A stretch of DNA of 64,000 nt from Actinostola sp. cb2023 (Eukaryota > Cnidaria > Anthozoa > Actiniaria > Actinostolidae), in contig JAUJYZ010000467.1 of the NCBI GenBank assembly GCA_033675265.1, positions 62,001-126,000 of the forward strand, in the 5' to 3' direction. A program made the position numbers and the translations under genes. Below are positions 20,561 through 30,269 of the stretch, one piece after another. Numbering within the stretch: the first letter of the stretch is position 1; each line of letters starts with the position of its first letter. Below the pieces are notes generated by a model, which had not been told where the DNA came from, did not search any database, and worked only from the letters and a program-made list of their open reading frames with translations.

Positions 20561-22771
20561 AATGGTAGGGGATGGGACAGACAGATGAATTATCACCACA
20601 CCTACTGGTACTTGGAGACAGTGGATCCATAACAGATCTCCAGTCAAAACAATAGGGATGTGATTCCAAAGGCTGTTCATTTTCTTCTTGCCTGCTCTTG
20701 AACAACCTTCTATTTATTTTTTTCGTTTCCAAAGGCTGTTCTTTTGATTTTTGTTTTCTGCTTGTCTTAAACAACCTTTTTTTACATTTCTTCGTTTTTA
20801 CAATAAAAGGTTTCTTTTTAATAACAGCCGGCTGTCTTGACTTCGGTGTTACCTTCTCCAGATAATCAAGTTGTTTCTTCTTTTCTATAAATATCCCATC
20901 CCATGTGCTTTCGTCATAGTGTAACCTTGGAAGATCGTCTTCAAAAACAACGCAATTCTTTTTTTTATCATACTCATACCTTAAATGGTCGTTTGAGAGT
21001 ATTAATGTAAATAGAGTATCCATTGCCTCAACCCACTGCTTCTGCTCATTTGACCAGTCACTGTTTTTTTGTGCTGCTGACCATCCACATCCTCTAAAGG
21101 TAAATGTTTTCCCTAGGAATAAAAACAATACAAATTGTTATTATCGTGAAATCGTAGGTTTTATTATTGTCAAAATTATCATAAGATCATAATATCAGCT
21201 CGATATTGAATTATCGAATAAGCACACACAAAAGAAATTAAGCTACTAATGCTAGAACATGAACAACGAGTACACCATGGTACAATTTGTATAGGAAATC
21301 ATATGGTTTCGAGTGCAATTTGGAATAAATTTGAATGAGTGGGTTTTCAAAAAGTTCCAAATTGCACAAGCCCTCCCTTCCAAATAGACCACTTCACGAT
21401 GTAAGGGGCATGATGGGTAATCAGGGCAACATTTATTAGAAAGATACGGGCGAAAGGTAGATTTGACTTCATATCTCCATATTTTGTCTAATTTTTGAAT
21501 TTTTTTTTTTTGTGCTGATCGAGAAACCTTTTATCTAGCGTTCTTGAAGTTTTGGGAAAGTTTGAGCCCATTTTGTTCTGTTTAGGGCTGTTTTTTAGCT
21601 AATTTCGTAGCATTTTTGAGACAATTTGCAAAGTTTTCAACAAACCGTCAGCCATGTTGTTTTTGCTTACTCCTTATTCAAGATTGGATCCGGAAATACG
21701 TCATAACTTAACAGCCCTATAACTATTATAAAATCACCGTCATGCAAATTACCTATATAACTAACAGAGACACTTGCCTTTTTGTATGGCCTCTTTGGCA
21801 TTGCGAAAGCATAACCGCAAAAATAACAGTTTCTCTGCATAGTGGTGAGTGAGTATTTGTTCCACTGGAATAAGAAAGATTAAAATTATTTATTATGTGT
21901 CAGTATAACAAAGACCTGCAATAATTATTCTATTTATACAAAATATTATTTATTATAGGATTATTATTATATTATTATTATTATTATATGATATTTACAT
22001 GAAGAAGCAGGTCCACCACCATCATGACTGGTTGCTCTACTATACATCTGCTTTTGGAGTTTGTGTGCAGCTTCAAAGCCTTGGTTGCTGTAGTTCTTCA
22101 AGGACCTAAAATTTCTAAGCAGCATTGGGGCATGTTCCACAGACATGTGGCCATAATCTCCAGTGCCAAGACTTGGACCGAAAACCTCTCTCAGCCAAAA
22201 TCCCCATTCCTTACACTGTAAAGTAACAGTGCAGTTAATATTTAAGGAATATAAAACGAGCTCGCATGTCTCTGTACTGTGATATAAACATGCTGGGAAA
22301 GGTAGAACACCTGAAAATTCTTGCTTTTCGAGTGCTCTACATCTCCCAGAGTGTTTATATCAAAGTTCAGATAAGCAATCTGTTTATATTGGTTTTATAA
22401 AATATTTTCAAGGTTTTTGGTTTAGCCATGTCTCTGTCCCAGTGCACACATTATATCTCAAATATTTTATAAAATTAAATATAAATGACATACAGTCATT
22501 TATATGATGGAACTCTCTACCTAATGAAATGAGAGATTGCGATTCACTGTCTTCATTTACCACTAAATTAATTAATGTCCCATGGCCATAGTTTTATTTT
22601 TAATAATATTTCCTTAGCTTAATTCCTAATTTGTGTCATAGAATACATGTATGTTTTAACTAGTAGTCATGATATCATTGTATATATATATGTAATATTT
22701 TTCTGTAGAGCACGCCCCTATTGGAAATCGGTATTTATTTTATTGAATAGGTTAGCTTGTATAAATAAAGT

Positions 22772-22956
22772 TGATCTCATTCTCAAAAAGGTTGTCCGGA
22801 TGAAAAGACTATAATACTACAATAAAGTCACATGATTCATTATGTATTCAATTTCCTCACGTGGAATTTCAATTTGAGATGCAAATATAATGCATCACAT
22901 GACTTTATTGTAGTATTGTAGTCTTTTCATATGGACAACCTTTTTGAGAATGACTG
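22772..22956. mobile_element. fold-back element in an intron
   Basis: CATTCTCAAAAAGGTTGTCC..ATGAAAAGACTA and TACTACAATAAAGTCA on the left are mirrored on the right and end in GACTGTA. Arms are about 70 bp. The right end resembles the CAGTCATT termini of the element at 10898. Confidence 0.7.
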
Positions 22957-23307
22957 TATATGTAGATACAATATAAGCAGTAATAAATAAACAAAATACC
23001 TTTAAGTCAAAAATATCAATATCTTCTTCTTCATTGTCCTCAAAAACTCTACTTCTCATTGTTAAAGCAATTTCTTTCCATCCACCGAACACCTAGATAC
23101 GTTGAGAGATTATAACAATGTGCACAATCACTATGAAAATGCAACACTTATCCCAAGCATTCCAAAAAAAAGAATAATCTGAAAAACCTACAGTATGTTG
23201 TTTACATAAAATGCATCTAACACAAAAATTCCCAAGGGACGTACTAAAAGTAATGACTTCAATATTTACAACTCCCGGAAAAGAGATATGTGCAAGATTT
23301 TAAGATA

Positions 23308-23853
23308 CTGTAGAATTCCGATTATAAGCCCCCCCGATTATAAGCCCACCTGTCTACTAACAGAAATATCCTCCCGTTTATAAGCCCCCCCCCCCGATTA
23401 TAAGCCCCCCCCCCCCCGTCTACTTATAAGCCCCCCCCCCCCGATTATAAGCCCCCCCCGATTATAAGCCCATCCAGGGAAGCAATATACAGGAAATAAT
23501 AATTAAGATCGAAGGGATATCCGACTATGAAATGCTGCATGCTGATGAAATTGACGGAGATGCAGATGTAGATAAAAATACCATCTTGAGAGTGACTCTG
23601 ATGAGGAGGAGTACGAAGTACGAAGTAGATTAGCCAATTGAGTCCAGTACTGAGTAGTACAAAGCTTTTACATTGTTACTGTTGTTCAAATGAAATACAA
23701 AAACTGATTATTATTTTTTAATAGAACAGATTTCAAACGTTTTTTTCCTCCCGATTATAAGCCCCCCCGAATATAAGCTCCCCCGATTATAAGCCCATCA
23801 AAAAACCCTTACAAACGAGTATAAGCCCTGGGCTTATAATCGGAATTCTACGG
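23308..23853. mobile_element. pogo/Tigger-like element with C-rich repeats, in an intron
   Basis: Ends read CTGTAGAATTCCGATTAT and the complement of CCGTAGAATTCCGATTAT, flanked by TA (23306-23307, 23854-23855). Inner copies of CCGATTATAAGCCC and C homopolymers are tandemly repeated on both sides. A central stretch (about 23510-23640) retains an acidic peptide-like reading (SDYEMLHADEIDGDADVD) that could be the tail of a lost transposase. Confidence 0.7.
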
Positions 23854-24228
23854 TATTCTTTTTCAGAACTCTCAGAATATGTCCTAAAAATGTGCCCTTA
23901 ATCATGTAAATAATGAGTTAACTTTATACATTGTATTTACATTCTACTTGATTGAAGTGTACAAGCATAAATAAACATGTATAAAACATATACACATGTA
24001 TACTCACATTTTTAAAAGCCTTTATTTGAAAGTCAGCAATATATTCTTCTAAAGACTGCTCTCCCTGCTTTTTTCTTTTCTTTTTTGAAAAAGTTAAGCA
24101 TTTCAAACTGATCTCATTTTGCATTCTGATCCAGTGCTGAACCTTTTCCTCAATAAACTGTTTTAGTTTTTCTAAATAAAAGTAATGAGAGCAAGGCAAT
24201 TTTGTAAAATCTGGGATGCAAATCAATC

Positions 24229-24636
24229 CACCGATTGACCCCTAAAGAGGTAGTACTCCATGTAAGCCTACTTGTAATGTCCTGAGTTAAAGTTAGCTGT
24301 TAGGACATTGGAAGTAGGCTTACATGGAGTTAGTACCACGAAAGGTCACGTGGTGTACTTCATGTTACTGTCACCAAAAAGTTTGGACATTGTCATTGAA
24401 TTGCCGTACAAACGCAGTAACTTTTGTTCAATTTACTGACGTGATTTGGTTTTTCGATTCTCTAAATATTAGCAAAACTATTTTAAATAAGGTTGATAAA
24501 CAAGATTTTGCTAATATTTAGAGAATCAAAAAACCAAATCAAGTCGATAAACTGAACAAAAGTTACTGCGTTTGTATGGCAATTCAATGACAATGTCCGA
24601 ACTTCTACACCATGTGAGCTCTAGGGGTCAATCGGT
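24229..24636. mobile_element. intronic MITE with two internal hairpins
   Basis: CACCGATTGACCCCTA at the left is inverted at the right. Inside, two long hairpins occur: about 24250-24335 (arms with CTCCATGTAAGCCTAC) and about 24385-24600 (arms of about 90 bp, including GATTCTCTAAATATTAGC). Confidence 0.7.
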
Positions 24637-24998
24637 GAATTACATTCTGTATACTAGTTACATACAGTGTACATGTATGATCTCATATATTCTGGACAAT
24701 TGAGCAAATAATTTACATTCATGCAAAGTACACAGTAATCTTTAGTTTGCTTTAGTCAATAGCAGTGAAAATAAATTGTACAGTAAGCTTTATTTTATAG
24801 TACCTGTGTCATCTAACAATATAGTTTTAGATGTGGTCCCATAATCTCTTATGAAATTTCCACTCTTCAGAAATTGTTGAAAGTACTGAAAATATAAAAC
24901 AAAAAGTGGTACTCTCATAGGGAATCCAATGTCTGTATTTGTTTACACTTGACTACCACCAAAATATTACAATCACCATTTTCATGCTACATGCAAAG

Positions 24999-25332
24999 CT
25001 TGTATCCATGAAGCACTCAGGCACTGTACAGCACCAGGACTTCACACTGGATAAACCAACATAAGATACTGCAAAAGCTTATATCCCTGAAGCACTCAGG
25101 CACTGTACAGCACCAGGACTTCACGCTGGATAACAAGTTACATGTATGTACATTTCACAACAACAAAAATAACCATCATTAAATATATACTCTCCTTGAA
25201 GCACTCAGACACTGTATGTAGTACCAGGACTTCCACAGGATGAACCAATTGCATATTGATTCAAAAATGATGTACCGTATCTCAGAAGCACTCGGGCACT
25301 GTATAGCACCAGGACGACTGGATAAACCAACA
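24999..25332. repeat. four diverged copies of an about 50-bp intronic repeat
   Basis: GAAGCACTCAGGCACTGTA and CACCAGGACTTCACACTGG recur at about 25010, 25087, 25198 and 25286, spaced 77-111 bp apart. They lie in the first visible intron of the Ulp1-domain gene. Confidence 0.75.
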
Positions 25333-25722
25333 GAATAATATATGTAGTTTAGAAAAAACATAATTGAATACCCCTAAGAATTACAAGTATGCAATATAAA
25401 TAAGATCAAATATATGTTTATTATCATATACATATTAAATATGAAAAACAGGCAACCTTTCACTGATTCAAGTGTATATTTCCAAACAATTTGATTTCTA
25501 CTTCAGTGAACAAAAATATAAATAAATAAAAAATACTGAATAAATAAATTGAAATAATATTGAAAAAAAAAACCCCAGATTGATAACATTTTGGTTACTA
25601 TTTCAGTACTTTACCTCAACCATTTCTTGGCAAAGAGATATTTTAGACAGGAGATAGCCCTCTACTGCACCTTTCTCTGCAGTGTAGTACCTTGTGAGTT
25701 TTTCCACAGGTAGAGACTTAGA

Positions 25723-25803
25723 AAGTAGTAGGGAAAGGCGGGTTCCAGCCCACTGAAATCCCGGTAGGGCCCCCTTGACTTTTTGAGATTTTCCCTACTA
25801 CTT
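25723..25803. repeat. hairpin at the left Polinton boundary
   Basis: AAGTAGTAGGGAAA (25723-25736) is mirrored by TTTCCCTACTACTT (25790-25803). Between them CCAGCCCACT pairs with AGTGGGCTGG further in (about 25857). It may be the element terminus or a small repeat next to it. Confidence 0.65.
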
Positions 25804-25894
25804 AAGAGCGAAAAGGGGTCAAAATAGGTGATTTTTGATTTCAAATTTGCAGAAATGAGTGGGCTGGTATTAGGAAGATAAATATGTAAGATAT

Positions 25895-28800
25895 ATGGAT
25901 AAGGATTTGAAAGAGATTTATGATTGGTTGACAAAAGACGATTATGTTATAAAAAAGAAAGCAAGCGCGTTAAAAGGTTTTGTGAGAACTTTCAGAATTA
26001 AGGGAAGAAGGAAAATGGACCCTAAAACATTTATGAAGAATGCTAAATATAATGTTGTTAGATTTCTAGATGATCAAGAGAAGCCGTATAAAATAAAACT
26101 TATTTTAGAGGTTGTGTTTCATAAAAAGAAGTCTTCAACTATTCCATACTTTCATTCGGAGATAGAGACGATTACAGATGCGACTGATGTTGCTAAAGTT
26201 TATGAATGGATGCAAGAGGATATTTTAGAGAAGATTGCTACATTTCAAAATATGGGTTCTGGATGGCAGTTTAAAAGAGTTGTGGTTCTAGATATTAGCA
26301 CTGATAAATATGCGCCTTTGAAAGGCAGATCTTACGTCGATTTGCCACCGAAGTTAAAAAAGAAAAATGCGATAATTAACATACAAAACAAAGATAATCA
26401 GTGCTTTAAATGGGCGGTTACAATATCTATTTTCACGCCAGAGAAGATTAGAGAGAGAGTTACCAAAGTTTTGAAAGAGAATGCAGAGAAGTTAGATTGG
26501 AGCGGTCTTGAGTTTCCAGTGCAGCTGGATAAGATTTCGATCTTTGAAAAGAATAATCCCAGGTTTGCAATTAATGTTTATGGGTGGAAAGAAAGCATCT
26601 ATCCGTTGAGAATAAGCGATAATGAGGATAGAGAAGAAACAATTAATCTGCTGCTGATAACAAACCATTATTGCTGGATAAGGAATATGAGTAGATTGCT
26701 GGCAGCACAGATTACACGCCACAAGGGAAAGAGATATTTCTGCGAAAGATGCCTCATTTCATTTAAAACAAAGATTTCATTGGATAAACATTCTGAATAC
26801 TGTGAGAAACACAATTCGATTAAGATTACTATGCCAAAGAAAGGCAGCACAATCTCATTCAAGAATTACAATAGAAGTATGAGAGTGCCTTTTGTAGTTT
26901 ATGCTGATTTCGAATGCTTCACAGAAACTATCAGACAGGAAGAGGAGCATAAGGAAGACGAATCTTATACAGAAAAGTATCAGCGGCATAAACCGTCTGG
27001 ATTTCGCTATATTATTAAATGTTACGATGATAATTTGTTCCAGCCAAAGACTGTTGGTTATACGGCAACAGATGAAGATGAAGATATTGGTAAGATGTTT
27101 GTAGAATGTTTGGAGAAAGATGTTAGAAAACTTGCTGAGATAAAAACAGATCTGCCTCTTGTGATGACAAAAGAGAATAGGAAAGATTATGAGAATGCAG
27201 TTAACTGCTTCATCTGTAATCAAAAGTTGAAAGAAGATAAAGTTAAAGATCACGATCATTTGACAGGAAAGTATCGTGGAGCTGCTCATAATGATTGTAA
27301 TTTAATCTATAGAATTCCTAAACACATTCCAGTGATATTTCATAATTTGGCCGGATATGACGCGCATTTGTTTATAAAGAGTTTAGGATTTTCAGAAGGC
27401 AAGATTGATTGTATTCCAAATAATGAGGAGAAGTACATTTCATTTAAGAAGGATATAGTTGTCGGATCTTGGATTAAAGATGGTAAAACAATTTTCATCA
27501 AACGCGAACTTAGATTTATCGATAGTTTTAAGTTCATGGCTTCAGGTTTGGACCGTCTGGTGGCAAATCTGAAAAAAGAACAGTTCATAAATATGAAGAA
27601 GTTCTTTACAGGTGAAAAACTCGACTTGTTGTTGAGAAAAGGAGTTTATCCTTATGACTATGTGAACTGTTTGTCAAAGCTTATGGAAACCAGATTGCCA
27701 AAGAAGGAAGAGTTCTTCAGCAGACTTAATGACAGCGATATTTCAACCGCCTACTACAAGCATGCGTTGAAAGTTTGGCAAGTTTTCAAAATGAAGACTA
27801 TGAGGGATTACCACGATTTGTATCTTCTTTCAGATGTAATTCTACTGATGGATGTGTTTGAAACCTTTCGCGGTGTGTGCATGGATAATTATAAGTTAGA
27901 TCCCTGTTGGTATTTTACAGCCCCAGGTTTGAGTTGGGATGCTATGTTGAAGATGACAGAGATAGAACTTGAACTTTTAACTGATGTGGATATGCTTTTA
28001 ATGATTGAAAAAGGAACTAGAGGTGGTGTTAGCATGATTACTAAACGGTATGCAAAGGCGAATAACAAGTATATGAAAGATTATAAGAAGGATAAGAAGG
28101 ATATCTTTATTAAGTATCTTGATTCAAATAATCTATATGGTTGGGCCATGTCAGAACCACTTCCCACCGACGGTTTCAAATGGATGAGTAAAGATAAACT
28201 GCGTCATTGGCACCGATATCCATGTATTTTAGAAGTGGATTTAGAGTATCCAGAAGAGTTGCATGATTTGCACAATGAATATCCTTTAGCGCCAGAACAT
28301 TTGATGCTGAACAAAGTTGAAAAGCTAGTTCCTACGACTAGAAATAGAAGAAAATATGTTGTGCATCATGCAATTCTGAAGTTGTATGAAAGTTTAGGAA
28401 TGGAAATAGTTAAAATACGCAGAGGAATTACCTTTAATGAATCAGACTGGCTGAAAAAGTATATAAACTTGAACACGGAACTTAGAACAGCAGCAAAGAA
28501 TGACTTTGAAAAGGATTTCTTTAAGTTGATGAACAACAGCGTGTTTGGTAAAACTATGGAAAATATCCGTAACAGACAGGATATTAAACTGGTAACTAAT
28601 GAGAAACAAGCGGCAAGACTAATTGCACAACCGAACTATCATAGAAGAACCATATTTTCAGAACATTTGTGTGCTATTCACATGCTTAAAACAGAATTGA
28701 TCTTTAACAAACCGGTCTATCTCGGCATGACTATTCTTGATCAGTCGAAAGCGCTCATGTACGAGTTCCACTACAACTACTTTAAAAAGAAGTTCAAAAG

Positions 28801-29278
28801 TAGTAAGTTGTTGTTTACAGATACAGACAGTCTTATGTATGAGATAAAAACAGAAGATTTCTATAAAGATATTGAAGATGATATTGATGAGAGATTTGAT
28901 ACAAGTGCTTATCCAAAGGATCATGCAATTGGCAAGTGGGTTAATAAGAAAGTAATAGGAATGATGAAAGATGAAACTGCCGCTCAAGGGGAAATAACTG
29001 AGTTCGTTGGTTTGAGAAGTAAACTGTACGCTTACAAAATAGATGAAAAAGAGGAAAAGAAATGCAAAGGTATTAAGAAGTCTGTTGTAAAGAATGATAT
29101 TGAATTTGATGATTATAAGAATTGTCTGTTCTCTGGAGTTAAAGTCTATAGAAAGATGAATGTGATTAGAAGTTACAAACACCAACTCTTTTCAGAAACA
29201 GTAAATAAAGTTGCATTGTCAAGAGAAGATGATAAAAGGATTATTCTTTCAGACGGAATTCACACCAGCTCTATATGA
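25895..29278 (+). CDS. polB: Polinton protein-primed DNA polymerase B
   Basis: An intact 1127-residue protein that replicates the element, in the family of protein-primed B polymerases. Visible motifs: a C2H2-like cluster near 283-305; exonuclease I YADFECF near 337; an endonuclease VII-like zinc insert CFICNQKLKEDK..DHDHLTG..AAHNDC near 438-468; exonuclease II HNLAGYDAHLF near 482; exonuclease III YLLSDVILL near 642; polymerase motif A YLDSNNLYGWAM near 740; motif B LMNNSVFGKT near 878; and motif C FTDTDSLMYE near 972, with both catalytic Asp. Length matches the family. No lesion was seen. The stop is one base away from the convergent integrase stop. Confidence 0.95.
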   Translation: MDKDLKEIYDWLTKDDYVIKKKASALKGFVRTFRIKGRRKMDPKTFMKNAKYNVVRFLDDQEKPYKIKLILEVVFHKKKSSTIPYFHSEIETITDATDVAKVYEWMQEDILEKIATFQNMGSGWQFKRVVVLDISTDKYAPLKGRSYVDLPPKLKKKNAIINIQNKDNQCFKWAVTISIFTPEKIRERVTKVLKENAEKLDWSGLEFPVQLDKISIFEKNNPRFAINVYGWKESIYPLRISDNEDREETINLLLITNHYCWIRNMSRLLAAQITRHKGKRYFCERCLISFKTKISLDKHSEYCEKHNSIKITMPKKGSTISFKNYNRSMRVPFVVYADFECFTETIRQEEEHKEDESYTEKYQRHKPSGFRYIIKCYDDNLFQPKTVGYTATDEDEDIGKMFVECLEKDVRKLAEIKTDLPLVMTKENRKDYENAVNCFICNQKLKEDKVKDHDHLTGKYRGAAHNDCNLIYRIPKHIPVIFHNLAGYDAHLFIKSLGFSEGKIDCIPNNEEKYISFKKDIVVGSWIKDGKTIFIKRELRFIDSFKFMASGLDRLVANLKKEQFINMKKFFTGEKLDLLLRKGVYPYDYVNCLSKLMETRLPKKEEFFSRLNDSDISTAYYKHALKVWQVFKMKTMRDYHDLYLLSDVILLMDVFETFRGVCMDNYKLDPCWYFTAPGLSWDAMLKMTEIELELLTDVDMLLMIEKGTRGGVSMITKRYAKANNKYMKDYKKDKKDIFIKYLDSNNLYGWAMSEPLPTDGFKWMSKDKLRHWHRYPCILEVDLEYPEELHDLHNEYPLAPEHLMLNKVEKLVPTTRNRRKYVVHHAILKLYESLGMEIVKIRRGITFNESDWLKKYINLNTELRTAAKNDFEKDFFKLMNNSVFGKTMENIRNRQDIKLVTNEKQAARLIAQPNYHRRTIFSEHLCAIHMLKTELIFNKPVYLGMTILDQSKALMYEFHYNYFKKKFKSSKLLFTDTDSLMYEIKTEDFYKDIEDDIDERFDTSAYPKDHAIGKWVNKKVIGMMKDETAAQGEITEFVGLRSKLYAYKIDEKEEKKCKGIKKSVVKNDIEFDDYKNCLFSGVKVYRKMNVIRSYKHQLFSETVNKVALSREDDKRIILSDGIHTSSI

Positions 29279-29279
29279 G

Positions 29280-30263
29280 TTATAAAACACTATCTGGTGG
29301 TAACTGAGTGTCTGCAGGAACGACTTGTAATTCCTCGAGGACAAAAGAACGTTTTGGAGCCCCGTCAGAAAGGAAATATAATAGAGGTTGATTGGATGAT
29401 ATCTGGATTCTAGTTATATCATACATCTCCATAGACCATATTGGATCGGTGGCACGTCTTTTTTCACCACCCTCCAATTCACCAGGAGCATATAAATATC
29501 TAACTTTTACACCTGCTGGTAATCTTTTCTCTTTTAATCCAACAGGCCTTTTATAATTAACCTCTTTAGAATCAACTTTTTTTAACTTTATTGATTCACT
29601 AGGCGTGTCCCCAGTAATTCTCTTTACTCCACTGTTAATAGATTTTATGACGGCAGGTAATCTTTCCACCCATTCACGGGATCTATCATCTTCTAACATT
29701 TCTTGAGCATATTGATGACTGAATAACTTTTCAGAAATAGTTCGATTAGCACGCTCAACTAATGATTGCGCTCTATGATTTCCAGCTTCTGATCTTTGTA
29801 TTCTTCCCTCCTGTTTTTTCATAATCGATGTAACTTCTCCCATAAATTCTGTACCAGGATCTACCATCATTGTTTCAGGCCATTGTAATTTTCTAGAATA
29901 TATTTTATTAAAAGCTTTAGATACTTCTGTTGAGTACTTAGACGTCAAAGGTTCAGCATCAACATATCTGCTAGCTACATCAACTACTACTAGAGCATAT
30001 TTGTAAGTCTTTCTTTTTACAGTATCATGTGGTAGGAATAAAAGATCCGCTTGATGTATTTCATTTGGTTTTGAAATATTCCAATGTGGTCTAGGAATGT
30101 ATTTCGGAGGCGATAAATATATCTGCCACAGTGCTTGTTTTTCTAACCAATTCTTTACAATATTTTTATCAACTGTCGCAGCATCTGCTAATTTATTGAT
30201 AGCGTCATAACCTTTCCAATATCCAACAGCTGAATAGTATATTTTTGAAAGTTTCTTGTCCAT
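29280..30263 (-). CDS. Polinton integrase (retroviral type)
   Basis: About 327 residues from the ATG at 30261-30263. An N-terminal helical region is followed by the catalytic core: Asp in EIHQADLLFLP, Asp in TMMVDPGTEFMGEV and Glu in HRAQSLVERANRTIS, the D,D(35)E pattern. The C-terminus (KVRYLYAPGELEGGEKRRATDP) resembles the SH3/chromo-like tail of Polinton and Ty3 integrases. It would insert the linear element. The stop codon nearly touches the polymerase stop, and the start codon is only six bases (TATATA) from the start of the divergent capsid-like gene. The frame is intact. Confidence 0.92.
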   Translation of the reverse strand: MDKKLSKIYYSAVGYWKGYDAINKLADAATVDKNIVKNWLEKQALWQIYLSPPKYIPRPHWNISKPNEIHQADLLFLPHDTVKRKTYKYALVVVDVASRYVDAEPLTSKYSTEVSKAFNKIYSRKLQWPETMMVDPGTEFMGEVTSIMKKQEGRIQRSEAGNHRAQSLVERANRTISEKLFSHQYAQEMLEDDRSREWVERLPAVIKSINSGVKRITGDTPSESIKLKKVDSKEVNYKRPVGLKEKRLPAGVKVRYLYAPGELEGGEKRRATDPIWSMEMYDITRIQISSNQPLLYFLSDGAPKRSFVLEELQVVPADTQLPPDSVL

Positions 30264-30269
30264 TATATA

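Larger units (their letters stand above)
18805..25722 (-). pseudogene. multi-exon gene ending in a Ulp1/SENP-type cysteine protease domain
   Basis: Seven minus-strand exons fit by phase: 25615-25722 (5' end cut), 24804-24885, 24008-24171, 23000-23092, 21999-22215, 21778-21864 (GC donor) and 18805-21112. They encode a helical N-terminal region, a block with DYGHMSVEHAPMLLRNF and NYSNQGFEAAHKLQ, TFRGCGWSAAQKN, Lys-rich sequence, then eleven 17-residue Pro/Ser repeats. The C-terminal domain has YLALERYVDD..INFFLARY, AHWGLFIND (His), YFDDGLG (Asp) and GSGSCGVGVILA (Cys), the catalytic layout of C48 proteases that remove SUMO-like tags. Lesions: a frameshift near 20560, another near 19320 and a TAG at 19120-19122. 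The 5' side ends at Polinton sequence. The unknown central block looks transposon-related, and C48 domains are known in some transposase families, but no DDE core was identified. Confidence 0.65.

Noticed and set aside
20013..20632. Long plus-strand frames of 17-residue repeats opposite the Ulp1-domain gene
   Set aside because: They are the antisense readings of a 51-bp repeat whose length is a multiple of three; the minus-strand reading is flanked by real domains.
26855..27289. Minus-strand frame with hydrophobic segments opposite the polymerase
   Set aside because: Antisense of conserved polymerase codons; no independent support.
28658..29185. Minus-strand 175-residue hydrophobic frame
   Set aside because: Antisense of the Lys-rich C-terminal part of the polymerase, which reads as Phe/Leu-rich on the other strand.
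25895..29278. Bacterial or phage contamination suggested by an intron-less protein-primed polymerase
   Set aside because: It sits with a D,D35E integrase and a capsid-like gene inside a spliced eukaryotic gene, as expected for a Polinton.
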